DNA of 6,500 bases. Origin: Bacteroidota bacterium (GTDB taxonomy: Bacteria; Bacteroidota; Bacteroidia; Bacteroidales; UBA10428). Under the pieces are notes generated by a model that did no database searches, had not been told where the DNA came from, and saw only the letters and a program-made list of their open reading frames with translations. The DNA lies in assembly GCA_017860375.1 (NCBI GenBank), contig JAGDMB010000143.1:1-6500 (forward strand). The letters are read 5' to 3'. Each line of letters opens with the position of its first letter. Positions within the stretch are counted from its first letter, which is position 1. The position numbers and the translations under genes were made by a program. Of the stretch, positions 1 to 5,737 are shown piece after piece.

Positions 1-40
1 ACTCTTCTGCGTCAGGGAATTAATGACAATTCGCAACGCG

Positions 41-3040
41 TTATTGCAGTCCTATTCTGTAAAGGGCTGACCTTCCGGTTATGAAAAGCGTTTTCCCTTC
101 TTTTCCACCAAAGACAAGAGTGGACGGCCGCTCCGGAACTGGAATGCTGCGGATCATTTTCCCGTCCGGGCTGTACATATACACATCTCCGTCTGCTATG
201 TAAACGTTGCCCCCGGTGTCGGGAACCGAACTGAATTCTCCCTTTTCCGCGAAATACTGCAGGTGCGAAAGCGTTCCCTGCTTGTCCACATCGAGTTTTA
301 CAGTGCGTTTGTCGTATTCATCGGCAATATACAGGGGTTTTCCCGGGAATGCTTCGGCCAGTGCGCAGGAACGGGCCAGATCGTAACAAACCGGGATGAT
401 GGTCATTCCGTCCGGAGCCACCAGGCAATCGTCCGTTTGCGCCACGGAAATGCGGTTAAAATCATGAGAATCACGCCACCGGTTTGATGGATAGAGCGCT
501 TTGTACACGTTGCTGACACTTCCCATCGGCACTTTGGCCAGTTCACGGATGGTCTCATCGGGATTCCCGGGGTCAACCGAATAAGCCCGCGTCCCGAAAC
601 CGGAATTTCCCCATCCGCTGAAGGATGTCCCGGCAGCGTCAGGGGGATTGGTATATTTTTCGGTTTCCCCGTTTATGATAAATCCCGGCTGTGGATTGTA
701 ACGGAATACTACCAGCAGGTTGTCCTCTGCATCACAAGCCAGGGACAAAGGTTCCCACGGGTAGTCAGCTACCAGGCTCAGCGAACCGGATTTGTCCGAC
801 CATCTGTAAATCCTTTTCATGCGCTGTTCGACAAAAAAAACATTCCCCTGTGAATCACTGCAGAGTCCCAGCGCAAATTCAAACCCGCGGGCCAGCATCT
901 GTACATCCTTACAGGCAGATACCGCGGCGGTTTTTTTTGTATTGCCGCTGATATACAAACGGGCCAGCTCAGCCGGCCTTACTTCTATCGCGGTGTTTAT
1001 ATCATACAACGGATTATCGGTGGTATATTTCACCTGGCTGTAATTGTGGATGTTCAGCAATTCAACGTCGGTGCAGTCCCAGGTCCTTACCGAATAAGGG
1101 TAGGGGACTTTTACGCGGATCACACGGAACATATAAAGATTCGCAAATGTCATATTGCTGCAGCTCTCTATCTCAAGGGGCTGGCATTCGGAGCTCTCAC
1201 GGCTTTCCTCTTCCAGCTGAAGCGCATACACCTTCCAGCCTGAAACGTTTTTAAAACGGACTTCATTGCGGACATGATGTTCCACCGACATGGCGTAAAT
1301 ACGACCTCTCGTTGCCGTGTTGGAGGCATAAAAACCTGAAACAGCAAAGGTACTGGCCGACCAGATATTCTTAAAGATCCCTCCTCCGTTATTCGTTACC
1401 CAAAGACTCCAGTACTGTGTATCCCATACCTGTTCAGAAACAGGAGGTGCAAAAGGTTTTTGCGGTTGCCGGTTTTCCTCCCATTTCCAGGGAACTTTCG
1501 GTCCGGGACGCATTGTTCCGTGACCGCCGATCAGTTTGACATCGTCAATCATCGACTTTTCACCTGCCATCCATTTGCAGGCAACAGCCCTGTAATTATT
1601 TTCTGCCGTATACAAGCCGATCCCGGTGAGGATGTTGGTCCCGCCACCCGGGGCTTCCAGTAAAGCTTTGGGGGCTCCAAAGCCTCCGAAAGCCTGTGCA
1701 TTTTCAGCGATCGCAAAATGGGTAGCCAGCGGATGAAGGCCGATCAGAACGGTATTTTGTCTGAGTTTCAGTGTTTCCGATACCCTGTAGGATCCCTGTG
1801 GTACATAAATCACCGGATAGGTATCAATTGCATCCTGGATGGCTTTCGTGTCATCTGCCAGCCCATCGCCTTTTGCTCCCAGGGTTTTAAGATTTACCCA
1901 GGTATCCATTCCGGGGAGGCGGGGTATGTCCGATGATGTTTCCACCGGAAGTGCCTTAAGTACCTCCGTTTCGAAGGTTGTCCGGATAGCGGCCGGCAAT
2001 TCCGGATCATCCATCTGCAGTCCGTGAATAAAACGTTTCACTCTGTAAACCTCAGCCGGAGCGGTGATTTTTGAAGCAAGATCCTGAAAAAAAACCAAAA
2101 CCGGAACATTTTTGCAGGTAAGATTCCGGATATTCACCTGGAGATGGGCATTCGCTTCATTGCTCACGGTAAGGACAGGACCGGCAATATTTTCAAACCG
2201 GCAGTCGTCCATGATCAGTTTTTCCCAGTAGTTATGTTCCACAAGAATGACGGAGGGTACATTTTTCACCTTCATGCGGACGATGGTCAGGCCGGCTTCC
2301 TGCGTTTTTATGGCAGCCGTGCGTTGGCCTTCAAAATACGTGTCGAGCATCATAAACTGCCAGCCCGGCGAAGTTTTTGTCGTATAAATACCGTATTCGC
2401 CGCCGTAAAAATGCACGTCCTCGATCATATTGCCCACGTCAAAAATCCCTGCCTTCCCGTTACCGGTATAAATATTGCAGTGAGAAATAAAGCTGTGCTG
2501 GGCAAAATGTGTCCGCAAGGCTACTGCACAAGGATTTCCGTCTTCAATTTTCAGGTCAATGTTCGACAGGGCACTGTAAAAAGTGCCGGCACCGGCATCC
2601 CTGATTGGTTTGCCGGGTTCTGCCATTCCACCGGTGAACCAAAACATGTAGGAAGCTTTCCCTTTGTCTTCCGGGTCAGGAACCTGGAAGCCGGGCGCGT
2701 TTTTACACAAAAGAAATACCGGTCTCTTTTTGCCGTAACCAATCAGCCGGATGGCAGCAGGAATGGTTATGGTTTTTGATAGGGTGTAAGTCCCTTCCGG
2801 AATGAACAGGATTCCAAAATTGCGGTCGGCCTTCAGCTGGTTGATCGCCTGCTGAAGAATGTCTGATACATCGGTTTTCCCATCGTTGGTGATGGGATAG
2901 TTGCCGGTTGTGAAAAATACAGCTTCCGGATCTTCAGGTTTTAGGGTATAATACGATGATCCCGGCCTGACAGAGGCAAATGCGCTTGCATACGATACAG
3001 CCACCAGGGCAATAAAGGTCTGGATTAGTCTATTTTTCAT
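41..3040 (-). CDS. Exported double beta-helix (pectate-lyase-superfamily / GH55-like) protein with C-terminal SMP-30-like beta-propeller
   Basis: The product has 999 residues. Residues 1-22 form a Sec signal peptide (basic MKNR, hydrophobic core, small residues before the cut), so it acts outside the cytoplasm. Two tandem pectate-lyase-3-like beta-helix modules follow, each opening with the typical signature: about 40-330 (NDGKTD at 52-57, then FIPEGTY near 79-85) and about 380-705 (GAKGDGLADDT at 388-398, VPQGSY at 413-418). Tandem helices of this sort occur in GH55 exo-beta-1,3-glucanases and in phage or surface glycan depolymerases. The second module has a GH55-reminiscent stretch, VEHH at 586-589 and QLEEES at 608-613, but I cannot assign catalytic residues. 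Residues about 715-999 look like a gluconolactonase/SMP-30-type propeller: repeated D-x-x-G-N-V/L strands (730-734, 943-948) and a C-terminus FGGKEGKTLFITG as in that family. There is no T9SS tail and no lipobox. The ATG at 3040 is chosen because it directly precedes the signal peptide; there is no clear Shine-Dalgarno. The likely role is glycan binding or degradation, with substrate unknown. The fold call is firm; the enzymatic activity is not. Confidence 0.85.
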   Translation of the reverse strand: MKNRLIQTFIALVAVSYASAFASVRPGSSYYTLKPEDPEAVFFTTGNYPITNDGKTDVSDILQQAINQLKADRNFGILFIPEGTYTLSKTITIPAAIRLIGYGKKRPVFLLCKNAPGFQVPDPEDKGKASYMFWFTGGMAEPGKPIRDAGAGTFYSALSNIDLKIEDGNPCAVALRTHFAQHSFISHCNIYTGNGKAGIFDVGNMIEDVHFYGGEYGIYTTKTSPGWQFMMLDTYFEGQRTAAIKTQEAGLTIVRMKVKNVPSVILVEHNYWEKLIMDDCRFENIAGPVLTVSNEANAHLQVNIRNLTCKNVPVLVFFQDLASKITAPAEVYRVKRFIHGLQMDDPELPAAIRTTFETEVLKALPVETSSDIPRLPGMDTWVNLKTLGAKGDGLADDTKAIQDAIDTYPVIYVPQGSYRVSETLKLRQNTVLIGLHPLATHFAIAENAQAFGGFGAPKALLEAPGGGTNILTGIGLYTAENNYRAVACKWMAGEKSMIDDVKLIGGHGTMRPGPKVPWKWEENRQPQKPFAPPVSEQVWDTQYWSLWVTNNGGGIFKNIWSASTFAVSGFYASNTATRGRIYAMSVEHHVRNEVRFKNVSGWKVYALQLEEESRESSECQPLEIESCSNMTFANLYMFRVIRVKVPYPYSVRTWDCTDVELLNIHNYSQVKYTTDNPLYDINTAIEVRPAELARLYISGNTKKTAAVSACKDVQMLARGFEFALGLCSDSQGNVFFVEQRMKRIYRWSDKSGSLSLVADYPWEPLSLACDAEDNLLVVFRYNPQPGFIINGETEKYTNPPDAAGTSFSGWGNSGFGTRAYSVDPGNPDETIRELAKVPMGSVSNVYKALYPSNRWRDSHDFNRISVAQTDDCLVAPDGMTIIPVCYDLARSCALAEAFPGKPLYIADEYDKRTVKLDVDKQGTLSHLQYFAEKGEFSSVPDTGGNVYIADGDVYMYSPDGKMIRSIPVPERPSTLVFGGKEGKTLFITGRSALYRIGLQ

Positions 3041-3063
3041 AGCGAAAACAGAATTTATTTTCC

Positions 3064-3071
3064 TAAAGGTA
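3064..3071 (-). promoter_or_regulatory. Possible Bacteroidota -7 element for the double beta-helix gene
   Basis: Read on the minus strand this is TACCTTTA, one base off the Bacteroidota -7 consensus TAnnTTTG, and it lies 24 bases upstream of the ATG at 3040. No convincing TTG (-33) sits at the usual distance, because that position falls inside the terminator stem of the preceding gene. The terminator implies that this gene needs its own promoter, which is the main support. Confidence 0.3.
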
Positions 3072-3082
3072 TGAAATTACAC

Positions 3083-3116
3083 AAAAAAACCCGTCCCGAA
3101 TAACCGGGACGGGTTT
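3083..3116 (-). terminator. Rho-independent terminator of the small exported-protein gene
   Basis: Bases 3087-3098 (AAACCCGTCCCG) and 3105-3116 (CGGGACGGGTTT) form a perfect 12-bp stem around a six-base loop. Read on the minus strand the hairpin is followed by seven T residues (complement of the A run 3083-3089), the classical arrangement. It lies 67 bases past the stop codon of the minus-strand gene 3184-3534 and 46 bases before the start of the next minus-strand gene, so it should uncouple the two. On the plus strand only three Ts follow the stem, so the site is directional. Confidence 0.9.
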
Positions 3117-3183
3117 AAACCAACCCATTCCAAAACATTAAGAAATCACTTGCACTATAAAGTGCCGTTACACAATACGAATC

Positions 3184-3534
3184 TTACCGTTCTGTTGCTT
3201 CAGCAAGCCTGGAGATCTCAAGATCTTCCAAAGACCTCATCGTATAGAGGACAGTAACATCCTGTGCTTCAAGGTAATCCGGAACAGTATAGCCGTACCG
3301 AACCACAACCGGTTCAATGAAATACCCCTTGTTGGCCAGGAGTTCCCGGTCGGACTTTTCCGTTGAAGCCTTTACCACAACGGCATCGATCCAGTATCCG
3401 GCATTGGCAAATTCCGCCTTTTCATGGTTCAGGCTGACGGCAGGTTCGGGTTCGGTCTGACCGAAGGTAAAACTGGCGGTAAAAACCAGCATCAATGTTA
3501 AAGCTGTGTTCCGGAGGGTTTTAGATGTTTTCAT
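3184..3534 (-). CDS. Small exported protein with internal duplication, function unknown
   Basis: The product has 116 residues and I do not recognise the family. Residues 1 to about 25 form a signal peptide (MKTSKTLRN basic start, hydrophobic ALTLMLVFTASFTF, cut near FGQ), giving a mature protein of about 90 residues in the periplasm or outside the cell. There is no lipid-anchor cysteine; indeed the protein has no cysteine. The mature part contains two related segments 24 residues apart, about 42-57 (ANAGYWIDAVVVKAS) and 67-80 (ANKGYFIEPVVVRY), each a turn plus beta strand of the form AN-x-GY-aromatic/I-I-x-x-VVV. The C-terminal 30 residues are acidic and probably helical. The ATG at 3534 is chosen because it directly precedes the signal peptide. 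A strong terminator follows, so the gene is probably monocistronic. The in-frame duplication and clean signal peptide make a real gene likely despite its size. Confidence 0.75.
   Translation of the reverse strand: MKTSKTLRNTALTLMLVFTASFTFGQTEPEPAVSLNHEKAEFANAGYWIDAVVVKASTEKSDRELLANKGYFIEPVVVRYGYTVPDYLEAQDVTVLYTMRSLEDLEISRLAEATER
3302..3409 (-). repeat. In-frame tandem-like duplication inside the small exported-protein gene
   Basis: Two 36-base stretches, 3302-3337 and 3374-3409, are offset by exactly 72 bases (24 codons) and agree at about 23 of 36 positions by hand count, both starting with ACCACAAC on the plus strand. They encode the two AN-x-GY...VVV segments. The divergence suggests an old intragenic duplication kept by selection for the protein motif rather than a recent DNA repeat. 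Confidence 0.6.
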
Positions 3535-3579
3535 TTGGATATGTTTTTTAGTTTTGGTTCAATGTGACGATAAGGTTAT

Positions 3580-3596
3580 ATCAATGACTGTGCCAA
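3580..3596 (-). promoter_or_regulatory. Possible sigma-54 (-24/-12) promoter of the small exported-protein gene
   Basis: On the minus strand the sequence is TTGGCACAGTCATTGAT. It matches the sigma-54 form TGGCAC-N5-TTGCW, with the conserved GG and the -12 dinucleotide correctly spaced by ten bases, except that the -12 motif reads TTGAT instead of TTGCT. Transcription would start near 3568, giving a leader of about 34 bases before the ATG at 3534. One mismatch lies in a critical -12 base, and no upstream activator site is identified, so this is only a candidate. Confidence 0.35.
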
Positions 3597-3612
3597 GGTT
3601 TGTAAAATATTG

Positions 3613-3624
3613 AATACGAGTATT
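3613..3624. promoter_or_regulatory. Small dyad AATAC-GA-GTATT
   Basis: Two five-base inverted arms separated by two bases lie in the divergent intergenic region, 16 bases beyond the sigma-54-like element. The geometry could suit a dimeric regulator, but an AT-rich dyad this short is weak evidence. Confidence 0.2.
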
Positions 3625-3646
3625 ATATAATGCATGTCAGTTGATT

Positions 3647-3680
3647 ATCGATCCTGCGGAAAAGCCCGCAGACGGTCGAT
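3647..3680. other. Bulged hairpin in the divergent intergenic region
   Basis: Bases 3647-3659 can pair with 3666-3680: ATCGA/TCGAT at the base, a T-G wobble and C-G pairs, a two-base bulge (3672-3673), then TGCGG/CCGCA closing a six-base AAAAGC loop. That is 13 pairs in an otherwise AT-rich stretch. No T run follows on either strand, so it is not an obvious terminator. It lies about 126 bases before the plus-strand gene and outside the likely leader of both flanking genes. It could be a processed-RNA structure, a REP-like element or a protein-binding site. Confidence 0.5.
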
Positions 3681-3682
3681 GC

Positions 3683-3700
3683 GTGTACGGATCCGTACAC
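3683..3700. promoter_or_regulatory. Perfect 18-bp palindrome GTGTACGGATCCGTACAC, operator candidate
   Basis: The two nine-base halves are exact inverted copies with no spacer, a chance-poor event, and the site starts two bases after the bulged hairpin. A gapless palindrome suits a symmetric dimeric DNA-binding protein better than an RNA hairpin, which would have to sacrifice central pairs for a loop. It lies about 106 bases upstream of the caspase-like gene and about 149 bases upstream of the small exported-protein gene, so it could serve either. The cognate regulator is not in the window. Confidence 0.5.
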
Positions 3701-3759
3701 AACCGGAAATTTCAATAATTAATTTACGATATTCTCCCCCGGATATTTATTTTTATATA

Positions 3760-3767
3760 TATCTTTA
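3760..3767 (+). promoter_or_regulatory. Possible Bacteroidota -7 element for the caspase-like gene
   Basis: TATCTTTA differs from TAnnTTTG only in the last base and sits 38 bases before the ATG at 3806, placing the transcript start near 3774. There is no TTG at the -33 distance; the surroundings are A/T-rich. The support is position and a near-consensus match only. Confidence 0.3.
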
Positions 3768-3782
3768 AAATTGAACTTTTTC

Positions 3783-3797
3783 AACCCGACCCGGGTT
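3783..3797 (+). promoter_or_regulatory. Leader hairpin immediately before the caspase-like start codon
   Basis: AACCCG (3783-3788) pairs with CGGGTT (3792-3797) around a three-base loop, ending eight bases before the ATG at 3806. It occupies the place where a ribosome-binding site would lie, and no Shine-Dalgarno is visible. Four Ts (3796-3799) overlap its 3' end, too few for a convincing terminator. It may lower or condition translation of this gene. Confidence 0.35.
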
Positions 3798-3805
3798 TTC
3801 GGATC

Positions 3806-4375
3806 ATGAAAATAGCCAAGGAATACCACAAGGATATCTTTTGTCTGGAAGGAGATTGGGAAAAGGACCTGAGGCTTAAGAAAAGCATCAAATCGACACT
3901 CGATTATCTCCAGGATTGTTTTAATATCCGGAACATACACCGGAATTGCGCGGTACGGGAGCAATTTGTCAAATACCTGAAGGACAGTATGCTGAAAAAG
4001 TATTCACGGTACTCGATCCTTTACCTTGCTTTTCACGGTGATCCCAATTCGATCCTGTTCGGAAAGGACTCCATTACCCTGAACGAGATAGCCGAGATCT
4101 GCGAAAACAAATTGCACAACAAAATTGTGCATTTCGGCAGCTGCAATTCATTGGACCTGGAAAGGAGAAAACTGAAAAAATTCCTTCAGAGAACCGGTGC
4201 ATTGTGTATATCTGGCTATACCCGCAAAATAGAATTCAATCCAAGTACCGTGCTGGATATTCTTTATTTTGAGATGTGCCAGGATAACAAAGATGTCCGG
4301 AGCATCGAGCGAAAACTGAAAAAGGAATACTCGGGATTGGTCCGAAGCACGGGTTTCAGGATATTGTATATCTGA
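3806..4375 (+). CDS. Caspase/CHAT-like putative cysteine peptidase (DUF6642-like), cytosolic
   Basis: The product has 189 residues, with no signal peptide or membrane segment, so it is cytosolic. The blocks fit a minimal caspase-fold (clan CD, CHAT-like) domain: a strand ending ILYLAFHGDP with candidate catalytic His77, then IVHFGSCNSLD with candidate catalytic Cys113 after a hydrophobic strand, then GALCISGY (131-138), the strand that commonly follows in CHAT domains. The N-terminal IFCLEGDWEKDL (11-22) and the layout resemble a bacterial family I recall as DUF6642; that name is from memory. There is no room for a sensor or effector-binding domain beyond about 60 N-terminal residues. Homologous folds cleave partner proteins in bacterial defence and cell-death systems, but no substrate is evident here. 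The ATG at 3806 is the first in frame and keeps the conserved N-terminus. The next gene starts 91 bases downstream on the same strand with no clear terminator or promoter between, so co-transcription is plausible. Confidence 0.7.
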   Translation: MKIAKEYHKDIFCLEGDWEKDLRLKKSIKSTLDYLQDCFNIRNIHRNCAVREQFVKYLKDSMLKKYSRYSILYLAFHGDPNSILFGKDSITLNEIAEICENKLHNKIVHFGSCNSLDLERRKLKKFLQRTGALCISGYTRKIEFNPSTVLDILYFEMCQDNKDVRSIERKLKKEYSGLVRSTGFRILYI

Positions 4376-4466
4376 AATCAGCGAATCACTTTCGTATTCC
4401 GGTGGGCAAATTGTACAAACTGAAAGGAGAATGACCGGATTAATCATGGAATGCCTTATGGAGAAA

Positions 4467-5573
4467 ATGAAAAAGAATCTCCTGATTCTTACTATCCTCA
4501 GCATCGGTTTCGTTGTTTCTGCCCAATCCGATTCTCTGGCGAAATATATCTTCGTTCCTCATCCCCGAAGCGAGGACAGAGTAAATCAGACTGTATTATC
4601 GGGAATTGAAGCCATCAACTTTGCGATTTATGATATGATCCTGCTGGGCGGTGATCTGACCTATTATACCAGCATCGACCGAACTTCCATGGATTACTGC
4701 GACAGCCTTTTCGACCTTGGCAGTCCAAACACACTGTGGGCCATGGGTAATCATGATCTTACCAACAGGAACCTTGTTGAAGAATATACAGGGAGACCGA
4801 GCTTCTACAGTTACTCCCGCGACAATATCACGTTTCTGGTGCTCGATACGGAACTTGATGCCAAGGGCTTTACCAGCAGTCATATTTCGGGCGATCAGCT
4901 TGAAATGGTGCGGCAGGTATGCGATACCATTGCCCGTTCGGATTACCTGGTTCTGTTGCACGGCCGTTTGTTGTGGATGATCGGGAACGACGATTTAACG
5001 CAGAAGCTTGATTCAGTTGCCGAAAGCACAAAGCAACTGGATACCTCAAATTTCTATGCGGCAATGTATCCCCTTCTGCAGCTGGCCAAAAACAGGGGTG
5101 TGCCTGTCCTTTGCCTGGGGGGTGACAAATCAAAGATCAATATTGTGTATTCTCCGGAGGACAGCATTACCTTTATTGCCTCCACCATGGCCCCGGAATA
5201 TACCGATACCGTAAATGACGTGGTTATTCTAAGCCAGGATATTCATACGGGACAGCTGAGCTGGGAATTTGTCCCGCTCAGTGTGGTTGAAAAAAATCCT
5301 CCGGTCCCTTCTGTCATTGAAGCGACACATTTACCGGACGAACAATTCATTCTGAGCGTTGATCCGGAACAGTCTGTCCTTGAGGCCGGTTTTTATTCTT
5401 ACTTACCTGCACCGGGACTTCTTACGGTTTATTCCCTTTCGGGGCAATGCATTTATTCGGAATCCGCCCGTCCCGGAGAAACAAAAACCATAGCGATCCG
5501 CGAAAGAGGACTTTACCTGGTCAGGCTGAGCCGCTGCGGTTATACTATATGCCGGAAGATTGTTGTTCCGTAA
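4467..5573 (+). CDS. Secreted calcineurin-like metallophosphoesterase-fold protein with T9SS sorting tail, atypical active site
   Basis: The product has 368 residues from the ATG at 4467, preferred because MKKNLLILTILSIGFVVSA-Q makes a clean signal peptide cut after residue 19 and GGAG lies just upstream. In-frame ATGs at 4431, 4446 and 4458 would add up to 12 residues before it, and 4458 is also possible. The phosphoesterase fold is shown by LLGGDL (59-64), AMGNHD (92-97), FLVLDTE (123-129) and LVLLHG (161-166). Two metal-site motifs deviate: the usual D-x-H after the first strand reads VPH (30-32) in HPRSED, and the usual C-terminal G-H-x-H reads GGDK (218-221). Catalysis may therefore be altered or lost. 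Residues about 303-368 form a beta-rich tail with YSLSGQ, a GLYLVRL strand and a final KIVVP, typical of a type A T9SS sorting domain, so the protein is probably released or anchored at the cell surface. The substrate is unknown. It probably shares a transcript with the caspase-like gene upstream. Confidence 0.8.
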   Translation: MKKNLLILTILSIGFVVSAQSDSLAKYIFVPHPRSEDRVNQTVLSGIEAINFAIYDMILLGGDLTYYTSIDRTSMDYCDSLFDLGSPNTLWAMGNHDLTNRNLVEEYTGRPSFYSYSRDNITFLVLDTELDAKGFTSSHISGDQLEMVRQVCDTIARSDYLVLLHGRLLWMIGNDDLTQKLDSVAESTKQLDTSNFYAAMYPLLQLAKNRGVPVLCLGGDKSKINIVYSPEDSITFIASTMAPEYTDTVNDVVILSQDIHTGQLSWEFVPLSVVEKNPPVPSVIEATHLPDEQFILSVDPEQSVLEAGFYSYLPAPGLLTVYSLSGQCIYSESARPGETKTIAIRERGLYLVRLSRCGYTICRKIVVP

Positions 5574-5737
5574 AGTCAGGGAACCTTGTTTTATTGGATT
5601 ATCTGATCCGGTTAATCCATTGTTAATCATTCATTACTTGTAAGACTAAAAAAAATCAATCCTTCCGATCAGGGTAAAAAATGATTCTTGTGTGATACTA
5701 TCGAAAACAGTTTGAATACAAACTTAAAAACAATAGT

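Noticed and set aside
1..40. Left-edge stretch beyond the stop of the 999-residue gene
   Set aside because: At only 40 bases, it shows no hairpin with a T run and no identifiable coding start or end.
2144..2779. Plus-strand open frame of 211 codons
   Set aside because: It lies entirely antisense to the well-supported 999-residue protein, shows no domain or signal peptide, and has a composition expected of a reverse-frame shadow.
3152..3165. Small hairpin GCACT-ATAA-AGTGC past the stop of the small exported-protein gene
   Set aside because: The five-pair stem has no T run. The real terminator further along (3083-3116) is far stronger.
3549..3556. Perfect TAnnTTTG match (TAGTTTTG) on the plus strand
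   Set aside because: It points away from the small exported-protein gene, lies about 250 bases from the next plus-strand start, and has no TTG partner at the usual distance. Probably a chance match.
3719..3964. Minus-strand open frame of 81 codons over the caspase-like promoter and N-terminus
   Set aside because: It is antisense to a conserved coding start and has no start signals or recognisable domain.
4431..4466. Upstream in-frame ATGs for the phosphoesterase-like gene
   Set aside because: The AGGAG at 4425-4429 is only one base from the ATG at 4431, too close to work well, and the extra 12 residues would sit before an already complete signal peptide.
4148..4504. Minus-strand open frame of 118 codons spanning the gap between the caspase-like and phosphoesterase-like genes
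   Set aside because: Most of it is antisense to the conserved Cys block of the caspase-like gene and to the signal peptide of the next gene. It has no recognisable motif.
5595..5619. Inverted repeat TGGATT...AATCCA after the phosphoesterase-like gene, considered as a terminator
   Set aside because: The six-pair AT-rich stem has a 13-base loop and no following T tract, so it is not convincing as an intrinsic terminator.
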